This document shows positions 53,762 to 63,184 of a DNA stretch of 64,000 nt, one piece after another. Numbering within the stretch: the first letter of the stretch is position 1; each line of letters starts with the position of its first letter. The translations under genes were made by a program, and so were the position numbers. Source of the stretch: an uncultured Actinomycetes bacterium (GTDB lineage: Bacteria; Actinomycetota; Actinomycetes; Mycobacteriales; Nakamurellaceae); the NCBI GenBank assembly GCA_937926105.1, contig CALANS010000130.1:1-64000 (forward strand), in the 5' to 3' direction. The notes beneath the pieces are model-generated. The model was not told where the DNA came from. It saw nothing but the letters and a program-made list of their open reading frames with translations, and ran no database searches.

Positions 53762-54136
53762 TCAGGCCGAGCGGGGCAGGCGCCGGTCGGATGCTCGGTG
53801 GTCGGCGGCGTCGGTGGCGCGCCCGACCGGAGCCGACTGCTGGGCGAGGATCTGGCTGGCGTGTTCCGGCGCGACCATCACGGTCGACCCGGTGGCGCCG
53901 TCGATCATCGGCCGGTACGAGGCGCGCCGGTTGGCCGCACCCATCTTGACGTCGGCGGCGAACGAGCCGACCGCGTTGCCGAGTTCGGCAACGGCGTCGG
54001 CCAGGTCGGCGGCAATGGCCGACGGGGTCAGCTTGGCCGCCAGCGCCGCCTTCGCCGCCTCCTTGGCGCGCCGGGTCCGGCGGGTAGCCGCCGCTCCGAG
54101 GGCGACTCCGGCGGCGAAGTAGTACACGCGCTTCAC
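53762..54136 (-). CDS. Small membrane-associated protein (DUF6167-like)
   Basis: 124 residues. KRVYYFAAGVALGAAATRRTRRAKEAA is a short helix followed by a basic stretch. An amphipathic region then resembles an apolipoprotein-like coil (AIAADLADAVAELGNAVGSFAADVKMG). Such proteins lie next to alaS in many actinomycetes; function unknown. GTG at 54136 used; an in-frame ATG four codons earlier is possible. Confidence 0.75.
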   Translation of the reverse strand: MKRVYYFAAGVALGAAATRRTRRAKEAAKAALAAKLTPSAIAADLADAVAELGNAVGSFAADVKMGAANRRASYRPMIDGATGSTVMVAPEHASQILAQQSAPVGRATDAADHRASDRRLPRSA

Positions 54137-54409
54137 GGGCGGCGGCATCCCTTCTGCTGGCTGGTCGGTGCTGCCGGGCGGTGACGAGCCGTCCGGCCCG
54201 CCCCGCGTCGGCCATCGTCGGCGGTGGTGCACGACCGCAGCGGGTCCGCACGACCTGGCCAGGGTACCCGTCGAGGCGGCGGCCGGCATCCCAGTACGGG
54301 GCCAGCGGACATGCGCCCGAGGGCGGCCGGTAGCGTCATGCCCGCCGGATCTCGGCATGACTCGCCCGCGCTGGAGGCTCCTCGTGACCCTTGACATGAG
54401 CCCCTTGAC

Positions 54410-57400
54410 ATGAGCGCAGTCGCCCCGCCCGGATCCCGGGTCGACCGGTCCCCCGTCACCCCCGCCGACCGGATGCTGCTGGCCGACCGGCTCACCGCCG
54501 CCATCCGGGGCGAGGTCGACTTCTCCTCCGCCGCCCGCTCGGTGTACGCCACCGACTCGTCCAACTACCGGCAGGTGCCGCTCGGCGTGGTGTTCCCACT
54601 CGACACCGCGGATGTGCAGGCGGTGGTGCGGGTCTGCGCCGAGGCTGGGGCACCGGTGTTGGGCCGCGGCGCAGGCACCGGGCTGGCCGGCCAGACCGTG
54701 AATGTCGGTGTGGTGCTGGACTTCTCCCGGCACATGAACAAGATCCTGTCCATCGACCCGGAGCGCCGGATCGCCCGCGTGCAGCCGGGCGTGGTGCTGG
54801 ACGACCTGCGCGCGGCCTGCGAGGTGCACGGTCTGACCTTCGGCCCGGATCCTGCCACCCATGCCTGGTGCACCCTCGGCGGGATGATCGGCAACAACTC
54901 CTGCGGCACGCACGCGCTGTATGCGGGCAAGACGGTGGACAACGTGCGCCGGCTGCGCATCGTCACCGCCGCCGGCGAGGAGTTGTGGGTGGGCGCCTAC
55001 GACGACGCCGACTACGCCGACGCGGTCGCGGCCGGCGGCACCCTGGCCCGGCTGCTGGGCGGGCTGCGCGAGACCGGCCGCCGCTACGGCGCCGCGGTCC
55101 AGGCCGCGTTCCCCGACATCCCCCGCCGAGTCTCCGGCTACAACCTGGACCGCGTCCTGCCGGGAGCACCGCTGCACTTGGCCCGGCTGCTGGTCGGCTC
55201 GGAGTCGACACTGGCGCTGACCGTGGAGGCCGAGCTCGACCTGGCCACCTCGCCCCAGCACCGGCACCTGGTGGCGCTGGGCTTCCCGGACATCTTCGCC
55301 GCCGCCGACGCGGTGCCCGACCTGGTCTCGTTCGGCCTGCTCGGTCTGGAGGGCATGGACATCACCCTGGTGCGGCAGTCGGCCGCGATCGGGCTCAACG
55401 CCGACGGCATCGCGCTGCTACCGCCCGGCGAAGGCTGGCTGCTGGCCGAGATCGGTGACGACGACCCTGAGGTCGCCGAGCGCCGCACCAACGAGTTCAT
55501 CGCCGGTCTGCCGGAGTCGGTGCACGCCAAGCGATTCGAGGATCCGGCGGAGATCAAGGCGGTGTGGCTGGTTCGAGAGGCCGGCCTGGCCGCCACCGCG
55601 CACCCGCCGGGCCAGCCACCCAACCACGAGGGATGGGAGGACGCGGCGGTGCCACCGGCCCGGCTGGGCGAGTACCTGCGCCGGATGACGGCGCTGTGGG
55701 CCGAGTTCGGATATTCCGGCGCCTGGTACGGGCACTTCGGCCAGGGCTGCGTGCACACCCGCAACCCGTTCGACCTGCACTCCATCGAGGGCCTGGCGAC
55801 ATTCCGCAGGTTCATCGAGTCCGCCGCCGATCTGGTGGCCGAGTTGGGCGGGTCCATCTCCGGCGAGCACGGCGACGGGCAGGCCCGGGGCGAGCTGCTG
55901 CAGCGGATGTTCGGCTCCGAGGTGATCGAGGCGTTCCGCACCGTCAAGTCGCTGTTCGACCCGGCTGGCATCCTCAACCCGGGCAAGCTGGTCGACCCGT
56001 ACCCGTTGGACACCAACCTGCGCTACGGGCCCGGCTACCGGCAGGCTCCGATCGCCCGCCAGACCACGTTCGCGTTCCCTCGCGACGGCGGATCGCTGCA
56101 GACCGCCGCCGAACGGTGCGTCGGGGTGGGCCGGTGCCGGCGCGACGACACCGGGGTGATGTGCCCGTCCTACCGCGCCACCCGCGACGAGCGCCACTCC
56201 ACCCGGGGTCGGGCCAAAATGCTGGTCGAGATGTTCGACGGGGAGACCACCGAGACCTCTTGGCGCAACACCGACGTGCACGAGGCGCTGGAACTGTGCC
56301 TGTCCTGCAAGGGATGCCAGACCGACTGCCCGGTGAGCGTGGACATGGCCACCTACAAGGCAGAGTTCAACCACCACTTCTACGCGCGCCGAATCCGGCC
56401 CCGGGTGATGTACGCGCTGGGGCTGCTGCCCTGGGCGTCCCGGCTGGCCACCCGCATGCCCCGGCTGGCCTCGGGCGCGCTTCGGATCCGCGGCATCGGC
56501 ACGCTGCTGCGCCGGTCGGCGGGGGTGACGACGTCCCGGCCCGCCCCGGCGTTCGCGCGGACGCCGTTCCGCCGCAGCGGCACCGCCCGGGCGCTGAACC
56601 AGGCGGATCGGGCGACCGTGGTGCTCTGGCCGGACACCTTCACCAATGCGTTCGACCCGCAGCTCGGCTCCGACACGGCAGGCGCGCTGGCCGCGGCCGG
56701 CGAGACCGTGCACGTACCCACGCAATGGGGCTGCTGCGGCCGGACCCTGTACGACCCCGGCATGCTCGACCTGGCACGTCGCGCGCTGGGGAACGTGCTG
56801 GACATCCTGGATCCGTTCACCTCCCGGGGGATTCCCGTGGTAGTGCCCGAACCGAGCTGCCTGGCCAGTTTCCGGGACGAGCTGCCCAACCTACTGCCGG
56901 ACGACCCCCGCGCGGCCCGGCTGGCCGGACTGGCACGTTCGCTGTCCGAGCACCTGCTGGCCAGCGGTGCGCTGGACCGGCTGGCACCGGCCGGCACGGG
57001 CGTCGGCGGGTCGGGCGCGGCGACAGGCGGTGACGGCGCGGGCACGTCCAACGCCCCACTGTCCGACCGGGGCCCGGTGATCGTGCACCCGCACTGCCAC
57101 GGACGGGCCGCCGTCGGTACCGCCGCCGACCGGGATGTGCTGGCGCGCCTGGGGTACCGGCCACAGACCTTGGACGCCGGCTGCTGCGGGCTGGCCGGCT
57201 CGTACGGGTTCTCGGCGGGCACGGCGGCGATCTCGGAGTCCATCGCCCGGGACTACTGGTTGCCCAAGCTGGACGAGGCGGTGCACTCCGCGGGCGGCGT
57301 GCAGTCGGGCGTCGTGGTGGCGATGGACGGGTTCTCCTGCATCACCCAGCTGGAGCAGTTGGATGGCCGCCCGCACCGCACCGTGGCATCGTTGATCGCC

Positions 57401-57418
57401 GAGGCGCTCCGGGGCTGA
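54410..57418 (+). CDS. FAD-binding oxidase fused to Fe-S and CCG domains (D-lactate/glycolate-type dehydrogenase)
   Basis: 1002 residues. FAD_binding_4 part: VLGRGAGTGLAGQTVNVG and IGNNSCGTHALYAGKTVDN near 85-180. The FAD-oxidase C part contains SISGEHGDGQARGEL near 482-496. A bipartite 4Fe-4S region follows with CVGVGRCRRDDTGVMC and CLSCKGCQTDCP. The C-terminal cysteine-rich domains show WGCCGRT and AGCCGLAGSYGF. It likely oxidises a 2-hydroxy acid and passes electrons to the membrane chain. Two tandem copies of CTTGACATGAG lie at the start, so two ATG codons 14 bases apart compete; the downstream one is in frame. Confidence 0.93.
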   Translation: MSAVAPPGSRVDRSPVTPADRMLLADRLTAAIRGEVDFSSAARSVYATDSSNYRQVPLGVVFPLDTADVQAVVRVCAEAGAPVLGRGAGTGLAGQTVNVGVVLDFSRHMNKILSIDPERRIARVQPGVVLDDLRAACEVHGLTFGPDPATHAWCTLGGMIGNNSCGTHALYAGKTVDNVRRLRIVTAAGEELWVGAYDDADYADAVAAGGTLARLLGGLRETGRRYGAAVQAAFPDIPRRVSGYNLDRVLPGAPLHLARLLVGSESTLALTVEAELDLATSPQHRHLVALGFPDIFAAADAVPDLVSFGLLGLEGMDITLVRQSAAIGLNADGIALLPPGEGWLLAEIGDDDPEVAERRTNEFIAGLPESVHAKRFEDPAEIKAVWLVREAGLAATAHPPGQPPNHEGWEDAAVPPARLGEYLRRMTALWAEFGYSGAWYGHFGQGCVHTRNPFDLHSIEGLATFRRFIESAADLVAELGGSISGEHGDGQARGELLQRMFGSEVIEAFRTVKSLFDPAGILNPGKLVDPYPLDTNLRYGPGYRQAPIARQTTFAFPRDGGSLQTAAERCVGVGRCRRDDTGVMCPSYRATRDERHSTRGRAKMLVEMFDGETTETSWRNTDVHEALELCLSCKGCQTDCPVSVDMATYKAEFNHHFYARRIRPRVMYALGLLPWASRLATRMPRLASGALRIRGIGTLLRRSAGVTTSRPAPAFARTPFRRSGTARALNQADRATVVLWPDTFTNAFDPQLGSDTAGALAAAGETVHVPTQWGCCGRTLYDPGMLDLARRALGNVLDILDPFTSRGIPVVVPEPSCLASFRDELPNLLPDDPRAARLAGLARSLSEHLLASGALDRLAPAGTGVGGSGAATGGDGAGTSNAPLSDRGPVIVHPHCHGRAAVGTAADRDVLARLGYRPQTLDAGCCGLAGSYGFSAGTAAISESIARDYWLPKLDEAVHSAGGVQSGVVVAMDGFSCITQLEQLDGRPHRTVASLIAEALRG

Positions 57419-57430
57419 CCCATCCCGAGT

Positions 57431-57472
57431 TGAATGCCCCAGGACGCGCTATCGCGCGTCCTGGGGCATTCA
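57431..57472. terminator. Perfect 19-bp hairpin
   Basis: A 19-bp stem (TGAATGCCCCAGGACGCGC on the left) with a 4-base loop TATC follows the oxidase gene by 12 bases. No run of T follows, as is common for actinobacterial terminators. Confidence 0.75.
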
Positions 57473-57497
57473 GGTTCGGCGGCCCCGAACGAGACGG

Positions 57498-57503
57498 TAT
57501 GAT
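57498..57503 (+). promoter_or_regulatory. -10 box of a leaderless toxin-antitoxin transcript
   Basis: TATGAT ends 7 bases before ATG at 57511, so transcription would begin at or next to the start codon. No ribosome-binding site is seen. No clear -35 box. Confidence 0.5.
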
Positions 57504-57510
57504 GGTCGGT

Positions 57511-57747
57511 ATGACTGCAAAGGCGAAGATTGCCGTGACACTGCCGGCAGACCTCGTCGAGAGCGCCCGAGACGCCGTCCGCGCCGGGCGCGCCAGCAGC
57601 GTATCCGGCTATGTCGCGGACAGCCTGCGCCAGCGCGCCGCCGCGGATGACCTCGATGCTCTGCTCGCGGAGATGCTGGAGCGTTCCGGCGGGCCGCTCA
57701 CCGACGCCGAACGCGCCGAGGTGGACGAGGCCGCGGGATGGCAGTAG
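57511..57747 (+). CDS. Antitoxin, ribbon-helix-helix-like (VapB-type)
   Basis: 78 residues. KIAVTLPADLVESARDAVRAGRASSVSGYVADSLRQRA near 5-42 is a strand, then two helices, like RHH repressors. The acidic tail (LLAEMLERSGGPLTDAERAEVDEAAGW) would bind the toxin. It overlaps the PIN gene by 10 bases. The pair probably controls its own promoter. ATG at 57499 is an alternative start. Confidence 0.82.
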   Translation: MTAKAKIAVTLPADLVESARDAVRAGRASSVSGYVADSLRQRAAADDLDALLAEMLERSGGPLTDAERAEVDEAAGWQ

Positions 57748-58118
57748 GCCTCACCCTGGATGCGGGTGCGCTCATCGGATTCGACCGGGGCGATCGTCGA
57801 GCGATCCAGATCATCGCGCGAGCCCGCGAGCGGAGAGAACCGCTCTACGTCCCGGTGGGGGTCATCGGCCAGGCGTGGCGCGACGGGCGACGGCAAGCGG
57901 CACTCGCCCGGCTGCTCGCCTCCGATTCGGTACATGTCATCGGCTTGGACGACGGTGGCGCCCGCGCTGCCGGCCAACTCTGCGGTGTGACGAGAACAGC
58001 GGACGTCATCGACGCGACGGTGGCGCTTTGCGCGCGCACCCGCAACTCGCCGGTCGCCACCAGCGATCCCAGCGACCTCCGCCGACTCGATCCAAGTCTG
58101 ACCCTGATACCGGTCTGA
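57738..58118 (+). CDS. PIN-domain toxin (VapC-type)
   Basis: 126 residues of PIN fold. Asp8 in LDAGALI, Asp92 in ADVIDATVAL and Asp110 in TSDPSDL are the metal acids. At the place where a glutamate is usual, the residue is Gln45 (VIGQAW), as in some actinobacterial relatives. Such toxins cut RNA, often tRNA or rRNA. It is held inactive by the gene upstream. Target unknown. Confidence 0.85.
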   Translation: MAVGLTLDAGALIGFDRGDRRAIQIIARARERREPLYVPVGVIGQAWRDGRRQAALARLLASDSVHVIGLDDGGARAAGQLCGVTRTADVIDATVALCARTRNSPVATSDPSDLRRLDPSLTLIPV

Positions 58119-58130
58119 TCAGGACCGCGG

Positions 58131-58541
58131 TCAGCCGGCGGTCAGGTCGATCTCCACGCAGTCGGACCCGCAGCCCGGCGCAGGCTCACCCGCCACCGCG
58201 GGTTCCGGCGCGTCGGCCAGGCCCGGCGCCGGGCGGTGCAGCACGGCCCGCTCCGGAGCGATCGTCACCGTCGCGTCGTCGCGGACGGCGGCCTGCCCGT
58301 CCACGATGAGCGAATAGCCTGCCGGCTCGGCGGGCGGGAACAGCAGCGTCACCGGCGGACGCGCCGCGATGTTGGACGACGTTCGCCGGCCCAGGTCGGC
58401 GACGGTCACGGTGTCGCCCGTCACCGCCGGCCGGGCCGCCACCACGTGCGGCCGCCCGTCGTCGGCGATGGTCAGCAGGTACCCGAACCGGTACACCGCC
58501 ATCGCATCGGCCAGCTCGCCCAACTCCACCGGAATGCTCAT
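58131..58541 (-). CDS. Split-barrel flavoprotein (pyridoxamine 5-phosphate oxidase-like)
   Basis: 136 residues. YRFGYLLTIADDGRPHVVAARP, then VTVADLGRRTSSNIAARPPVTLLFPP, are the FMN- or F420-binding split-barrel pattern. ATG at 58541 follows GGAGCGG; longer frames upstream are unsupported. Converges with the PIN gene. Substrate unknown. Confidence 0.8.
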   Translation of the reverse strand: MSIPVELGELADAMAVYRFGYLLTIADDGRPHVVAARPAVTGDTVTVADLGRRTSSNIAARPPVTLLFPPAEPAGYSLIVDGQAAVRDDATVTIAPERAVLHRPAPGLADAPEPAVAGEPAPGCGSDCVEIDLTAG

Positions 58542-58714
58542 CGGGTTCCGCTCCCTTCGGCGCACCTCCCGGTCACCTGGACCCGGTGCCGGCACGTCCC
58601 CACGGTAGGCGCGCCGCCGTGCACGGCGCCACGTCACCACCCCGGGTTGGCACCGGCGACAAGACGGTGCATGATCGCATCGACGACCCGGACAGTCGGC
58701 ACCCCCACGCGACC

Positions 58715-60073
58715 ATGACAGTGAGCACCTCGCCACGGGCGATACCCGAACCGACGGCGGGCGTATGGCCAGGGCTGTACGACCCGCCGCACTCTCCGCT
58801 ACTCGCCGCGGGCGCCCGGGCGGTGGTCCGCTCCGCGGTGCACCGGCTGCCGCTGCTGATGGAGTTCCCGGACGGTACCCGATGGGGCCGGGGTGGGCCG
58901 CGGCTGCGTGTGCTGCGGCCCGATGCGTTCTTCTCCCGGTTGGGCCGGGACGGGCTGATCGGCCTGGGAGAGGCGTGGATGGCCGGTGACGTCACCGCCG
59001 GCGACTGGGTACCCCGCCCGCCCGGCGAGGGCACTACAGCGCCGCCCGGCGAGGGCGCTACAGCGCCGCCCGGTACGGGCGCGGCGTTCCCTGATGGCCG
59101 GACCGTCGCGGAGTCCACCGACGAGCTGACCGCCGCTCTCACGGTCCTGGCGCGGCACGCCGCGACGCTGGTCCCCAGCCCGCTGCGGTCGCTGCGCCGG
59201 GCCTGGCAGCACCGCCTGCCGACCGCCGAAGAGGGCACCGTCCATGTGGCGCGGGAGAACGCGCATCGGCACTACGACCTGTCCAACGAGCTGTTCGAGT
59301 TGATGCTGGACCCGACGCTGTGCTATTCGTCGGCATGGTTCGAACCGGGTGACAGCTTCGAGCAGGCCCAACTGCGCAAGATCGACGGAGTACTGGACCT
59401 GGCCAGGGTGGGAGCGGGCACCCGGCTGATCGAGATTGGCTGCGGCTGGGGCTCATTGGCCATCCGGGCCGCACAACGGGGCGCGACGGTCGTCGGCCTC
59501 ACGCTGTCGTCGCAGCAGCAGCAGCTCGCGCGTCGTCGGGTCGCCGACGCAGGGGTCGCCGACCGGGTGCAGATCCTGCTGCAGGACTACCGGGTGCATG
59601 CCGCGGGGCACCCCGGCGCGTACACCGCCGCGGCCAGCGTGGAGATGATCGAGAACGTCGGCGAGGCGTTCTGGCCCGACTACTTCCGCTCGGTGGCCGG
59701 AATGCTCGAACCGGGCGCCCGATTCGGGCTGCAGTCGATCACCATGAGTCACGACCGGCTGCTGGCCACCCATCGCACCTACAGCTGGATCGGCAAGTAC
59801 ATCTTCCCGGGCGGCCGGATCCCGTCGGTGACCGCGATCCAGCAGAATCTGGCCGCCCACACCAGCCTGCGCGTGCTGGAATCGCGCACCCTGGGCCGGT
59901 TCTACGGCCCGACCCTGCGCCGCTGGCGGCACGCCTTCGCCGATGCGCTGCCTCGAGTGGCCGAGCTCGGTTTCGACGAAACCTTCCTGCGGATGTGGAC
60001 CTTCTACCTGGCCTACTCCGAGGCGGGCTTCGAAGCCGGCTACCTGGACGACTATCAGCTCGGCATCGGCTGA
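58715..60073 (+). CDS. Cyclopropane-fatty-acid synthase-like methyltransferase
   Basis: 452 residues. A helical N-terminal part, then HYDLSNELFELML, CYSSAWF, and the SAM-binding loop LIEIGCGWGSLAIRAA, then VEMIENVG: the CFA synthase hallmarks. It methylates double bonds of membrane lipids using S-adenosylmethionine. A short Pro/Gly/Glu repeat (PPGEGTTAPPGEGATAPPG) of 18-bp units sits near 105-125. I took ATG at 58715; no good ribosome site marks it, and an earlier start is possible. Confidence 0.88.
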   Translation: MTVSTSPRAIPEPTAGVWPGLYDPPHSPLLAAGARAVVRSAVHRLPLLMEFPDGTRWGRGGPRLRVLRPDAFFSRLGRDGLIGLGEAWMAGDVTAGDWVPRPPGEGTTAPPGEGATAPPGTGAAFPDGRTVAESTDELTAALTVLARHAATLVPSPLRSLRRAWQHRLPTAEEGTVHVARENAHRHYDLSNELFELMLDPTLCYSSAWFEPGDSFEQAQLRKIDGVLDLARVGAGTRLIEIGCGWGSLAIRAAQRGATVVGLTLSSQQQQLARRRVADAGVADRVQILLQDYRVHAAGHPGAYTAAASVEMIENVGEAFWPDYFRSVAGMLEPGARFGLQSITMSHDRLLATHRTYSWIGKYIFPGGRIPSVTAIQQNLAAHTSLRVLESRTLGRFYGPTLRRWRHAFADALPRVAELGFDETFLRMWTFYLAYSEAGFEAGYLDDYQLGIG

Positions 60074-60200
60074 GCGGATCACCCGGCCCGCCCGACCGAT
60101 CCGTGCGCCCGCCACCCGCCCGGCGCGACCGGGCTCGCCGGCTGGGTAGTGTCGGCACTCGCGACACCGTCAGCAGCGACCCCGGAGGACCACGGCGAGC

Positions 60201-62006
60201 ATGAGCACAGCAGCACGGACCGTGACGCCCACCCCCGCCGGCGAGACCGACGACTGGTGGCGGGACGCAGTCGTCTACCAGATCTACCCGCGCTCGTTCG
60301 CGGACGCCGACGGGGACGGCATGGGCGACCTGCCCGGCATCACCGACCGGCTCGGCGCCCTGGCCGATCTCGGGGTGGACGCGATCTGGCTGTCGCCGTT
60401 CTACCGCTCGCCGCAGGCCGACGCCGGCTACGACGTCGCCGACTACCGCGAGGTGGACCCGCTGTTCGGGACCCTGGCCGACTTCGACGCCCTACTCGCC
60501 CGGGCGCACGATCTCGGTCTGCGGGTGATCGTGGACCTGGTGCCCAACCATTCGTCGGATCGTCACCGCTGGTTCGTCGACGCGCTGGCTGCCGCGCCCG
60601 GGTCGCCGGAGCGGGACCGGTATCTGTTCCGTGACGGCCTGGGCCCGGATGGCTCCGAGCCGCCCAACAACTGGCAGTCGGTGTTCGGCGGCCCCGCCTG
60701 GAACCGTGTCGCGGGGCCGGATGGCGCACCCGGGCAGTGGTACCTGCACCTGTTTGACCCGCACCAGCCCGACTTCAACTGGGACAACGCCGAGGTGCGC
60801 ACGGAGTTCGAGGCCGTACTGCGGTTCTGGCTGGACCGCGGGGTGGACGGATTCCGGGTGGACGTCGCGCACGGGCTGGTCAAGCAGGCAGGGCTGCCGG
60901 ACTTCGTCGCGGATCCGGCGCTGGGCACTCTGGGTTTCGCGGTGCCCACCGCCGGTGACGAGGACGCCGACGAGGAAGACACAGTCGGTGCCGTTGGCGA
61001 GAGCGACAAGGGTGATGGCGGTGACGGCGATGACAAGGGTGACGGCGGCTCATCCGGCGCACCCGCGGCGGAGGGGGTCAGCCACCTGGGCCCGATGTGG
61101 GACCAGGACGGCATTCACGAGATCTACCGGGACTGGCGCCGGGTACTCGACAAATACAGCCCGCCGAGAATGTTGGTTGCCGAAGCGTGGGTGCAGCCGC
61201 TGACCCGACTGTCGCGTTACGTCCGGTCGGACGAGATGCACCAGGCGTTCAACTTCGACTTCCTGGAGGCGCCCTGGGACGCCGCGGTCCTCCGCGCCGT
61301 GATCTCCCGCTCGCTGGCGGTGAACACGTCCGTCGGCGCGACCACCACCTGGGTGCTGTCCAACCACGACGTGGTCCGACACCCTTCCCGGTTCGGGCTG
61401 GCCGGCGGGCGCTGGCGGGGTGGGATCGGCGCCGACGACCCGCAGCCGGACGCCGAGCTGGGCCTGCGGCGGGGTCGCGCGGCGACGCTCACCATGCTGG
61501 CGCTGCCCGGGTCGGCGTACCTGTACCAGGGCGAGGAACTCGGCCTGCCCGAGCACACCACGCTGCCCGACTCGGCCCGGCAGGACCCGACCTGGCAGCG
61601 CTCCGGGCACACCGAACGCGGCCGGGACGGCTGCCGGGTACCGATCCCGTGGGAGTCCGCGGCGCCCGCGCTCGGCTTCTCCTCGACCGGGAAAAGCTGG
61701 CTGCCACAACCGGAGTCATTCGCCCGGCTGGCCCGCGACCGGCAGCAGGATGATCCGGCGTCCACGCTGTCGATGTACCGCACGGCACTCCGATCGCGCC
61801 GCGAGCACGGGCTGGGGCGGGGCACGCTGTCGTGGGTGCGCGACTTCGGCACGGACGTGGTCGCATTCGCCACTCAGGGCGTCACCGTGGTGACCAACCT
61901 GGGCCGGAGCCCGGTCGCGCTACCACCGGGCGGTGTCCTGCTCGCCTCGGCGGCGTTGCCCGGGGACGGGACGCTACCGCCGGACACCGCCGTCTGGATC
62001 GGCTGA
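60201..62006 (+). CDS. GH13 alpha-glucosidase (oligo-1,6-glucosidase/trehalose-related type)
   Basis: 601 residues. WWRDAVVYQIYPRSFADADGD opens the (beta/alpha)8 barrel; DLVPNHSSD is region I. The nucleophile is Asp221 in GFRVDVAHG, the acid/base Glu328 in LVAEAW, and the third acid Asp390 in SNHDVVRH. It hydrolyses alpha-glucosidic bonds in the cytoplasm. An acidic Asp/Gly insertion lies at about 252-285, between the nucleophile and the acid/base, rare in the family. Its 3' end overlaps the convergent MFS gene by 33 bases. Confidence 0.92.
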   Translation: MSTAARTVTPTPAGETDDWWRDAVVYQIYPRSFADADGDGMGDLPGITDRLGALADLGVDAIWLSPFYRSPQADAGYDVADYREVDPLFGTLADFDALLARAHDLGLRVIVDLVPNHSSDRHRWFVDALAAAPGSPERDRYLFRDGLGPDGSEPPNNWQSVFGGPAWNRVAGPDGAPGQWYLHLFDPHQPDFNWDNAEVRTEFEAVLRFWLDRGVDGFRVDVAHGLVKQAGLPDFVADPALGTLGFAVPTAGDEDADEEDTVGAVGESDKGDGGDGDDKGDGGSSGAPAAEGVSHLGPMWDQDGIHEIYRDWRRVLDKYSPPRMLVAEAWVQPLTRLSRYVRSDEMHQAFNFDFLEAPWDAAVLRAVISRSLAVNTSVGATTTWVLSNHDVVRHPSRFGLAGGRWRGGIGADDPQPDAELGLRRGRAATLTMLALPGSAYLYQGEELGLPEHTTLPDSARQDPTWQRSGHTERGRDGCRVPIPWESAAPALGFSSTGKSWLPQPESFARLARDRQQDDPASTLSMYRTALRSRREHGLGRGTLSWVRDFGTDVVAFATQGVTVVTNLGRSPVALPPGGVLLASAALPGDGTLPPDTAVWIG

Positions 62007-63164
62007 TCCGACGCCGCGGGACGGCGCGAGCGTCGCCGCCAGGGCGACGGCCACCCCCGCACACACCGTCACCATCGCCGCGGCACCCCACCAGCCGGTG
62101 ATGGTGAAGATCAGCGCGCCCAGATAACCCAGCGCGCTGGATCCCAGGTAGTAGCACAGCGAGTACAGGGCCGTGGCCTGTGATCGCGCATCCGGAAGCA
62201 GCGCACCAACCCACCCCGCGGCGATCGCGTGCGTGACGAAGAATCCGAAGGTGGCCACCACCAGACCCGCGACCACCAACGACAACGGCCGGGTCATCAT
62301 CAGCAGCGACCCGGCGACCATGCCCACGCCGCCGCCGATGACAACCGCGCGTCGACCGAACCGGCCAGCCAGACGCCCCACCATCGAGGAGCCCGCCGTC
62401 CCCACCAGGTAGGTGACGAAGATCAGCGACACCACCGAGGCCGGAACGCGATAGGGGGCGGCCAGCAGACGGAACGGCAACAGGTTGTACAGCGTGACGA
62501 AGCCGCCCATCAGCAGGAAGCCCTGCGCGTACAGCACCCAGCCGGCACGACCATCCAGCGCCCGCCGAAGGCGGCCGGAATGCCCTGGTGCACGCCGGAT
62601 CTCGTCGTGCGGCAGCAGGACGGCGAAGACCACAGCCAGCACCGTCACCGCCACCGCGGTCGCCGCCAGACCCCACCGCCACCCGTCCGCGCCACCTACC
62701 ACCCCGGCGACGGTGCCGGTCAGCAACCGCCCGGACAGGCCACCGATGGACGTGCCCGCGACATACGTGCCCCCAGCGGCGACCGCCCGCCCCGGCCGGG
62801 CAAATTCCACCACGTGCGCCATCGCCAGCGCAGGGACGGCCGCCAGCGCCGCTCCGGAGACCGCCCGCAACACGAGCAGCGTCGCCACTCCCGGTGCGAG
62901 CGGGATCAGCAGCCCGCACACCGCCGACACCGTCAGCGCGACGATCATCGTCCGCGCTCGCCCGAACCTGTCTGCCACCGCCGCCCAGGGCAACACCGCC
63001 AGCGCCAACGCGCCGGTGGCGACCGAGATCGCCAGCGACGCGGTGGATTCCGTCAGGCGCAGGGAGTCGGACATCGCCGGCAGCACGGCCTGCACCGCAT
63101 ACAGCTCACCGAAGGTGGCCAACCCGCCGGCGAACATCGCGACGGTCAGGTTGCTGCGGCGCAC
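61974..63164 (-). CDS. MFS transporter (drug/efflux-type)
   Basis: 396 residues, 12 helices. FAGGLATFGELYAVQAVLPAM opens it; AVADRFGRARTMIVAL is the MFS loop 2-3 motif, and RLAGRFGRRAVVIGGG the equivalent in the second half. The ATG at 63164 lies 20 bases after the end of the next transporter. Substrate not predictable. Confidence 0.88.
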   Translation of the reverse strand: MRRSNLTVAMFAGGLATFGELYAVQAVLPAMSDSLRLTESTASLAISVATGALALAVLPWAAVADRFGRARTMIVALTVSAVCGLLIPLAPGVATLLVLRAVSGAALAAVPALAMAHVVEFARPGRAVAAGGTYVAGTSIGGLSGRLLTGTVAGVVGGADGWRWGLAATAVAVTVLAVVFAVLLPHDEIRRAPGHSGRLRRALDGRAGWVLYAQGFLLMGGFVTLYNLLPFRLLAAPYRVPASVVSLIFVTYLVGTAGSSMVGRLAGRFGRRAVVIGGGVGMVAGSLLMMTRPLSLVVAGLVVATFGFFVTHAIAAGWVGALLPDARSQATALYSLCYYLGSSALGYLGALIFTITGWWGAAAMVTVCAGVAVALAATLAPSRGVGSADPDGGVRR

Positions 63165-63184
63165 CCCCGGACGGTACGCCCCGG

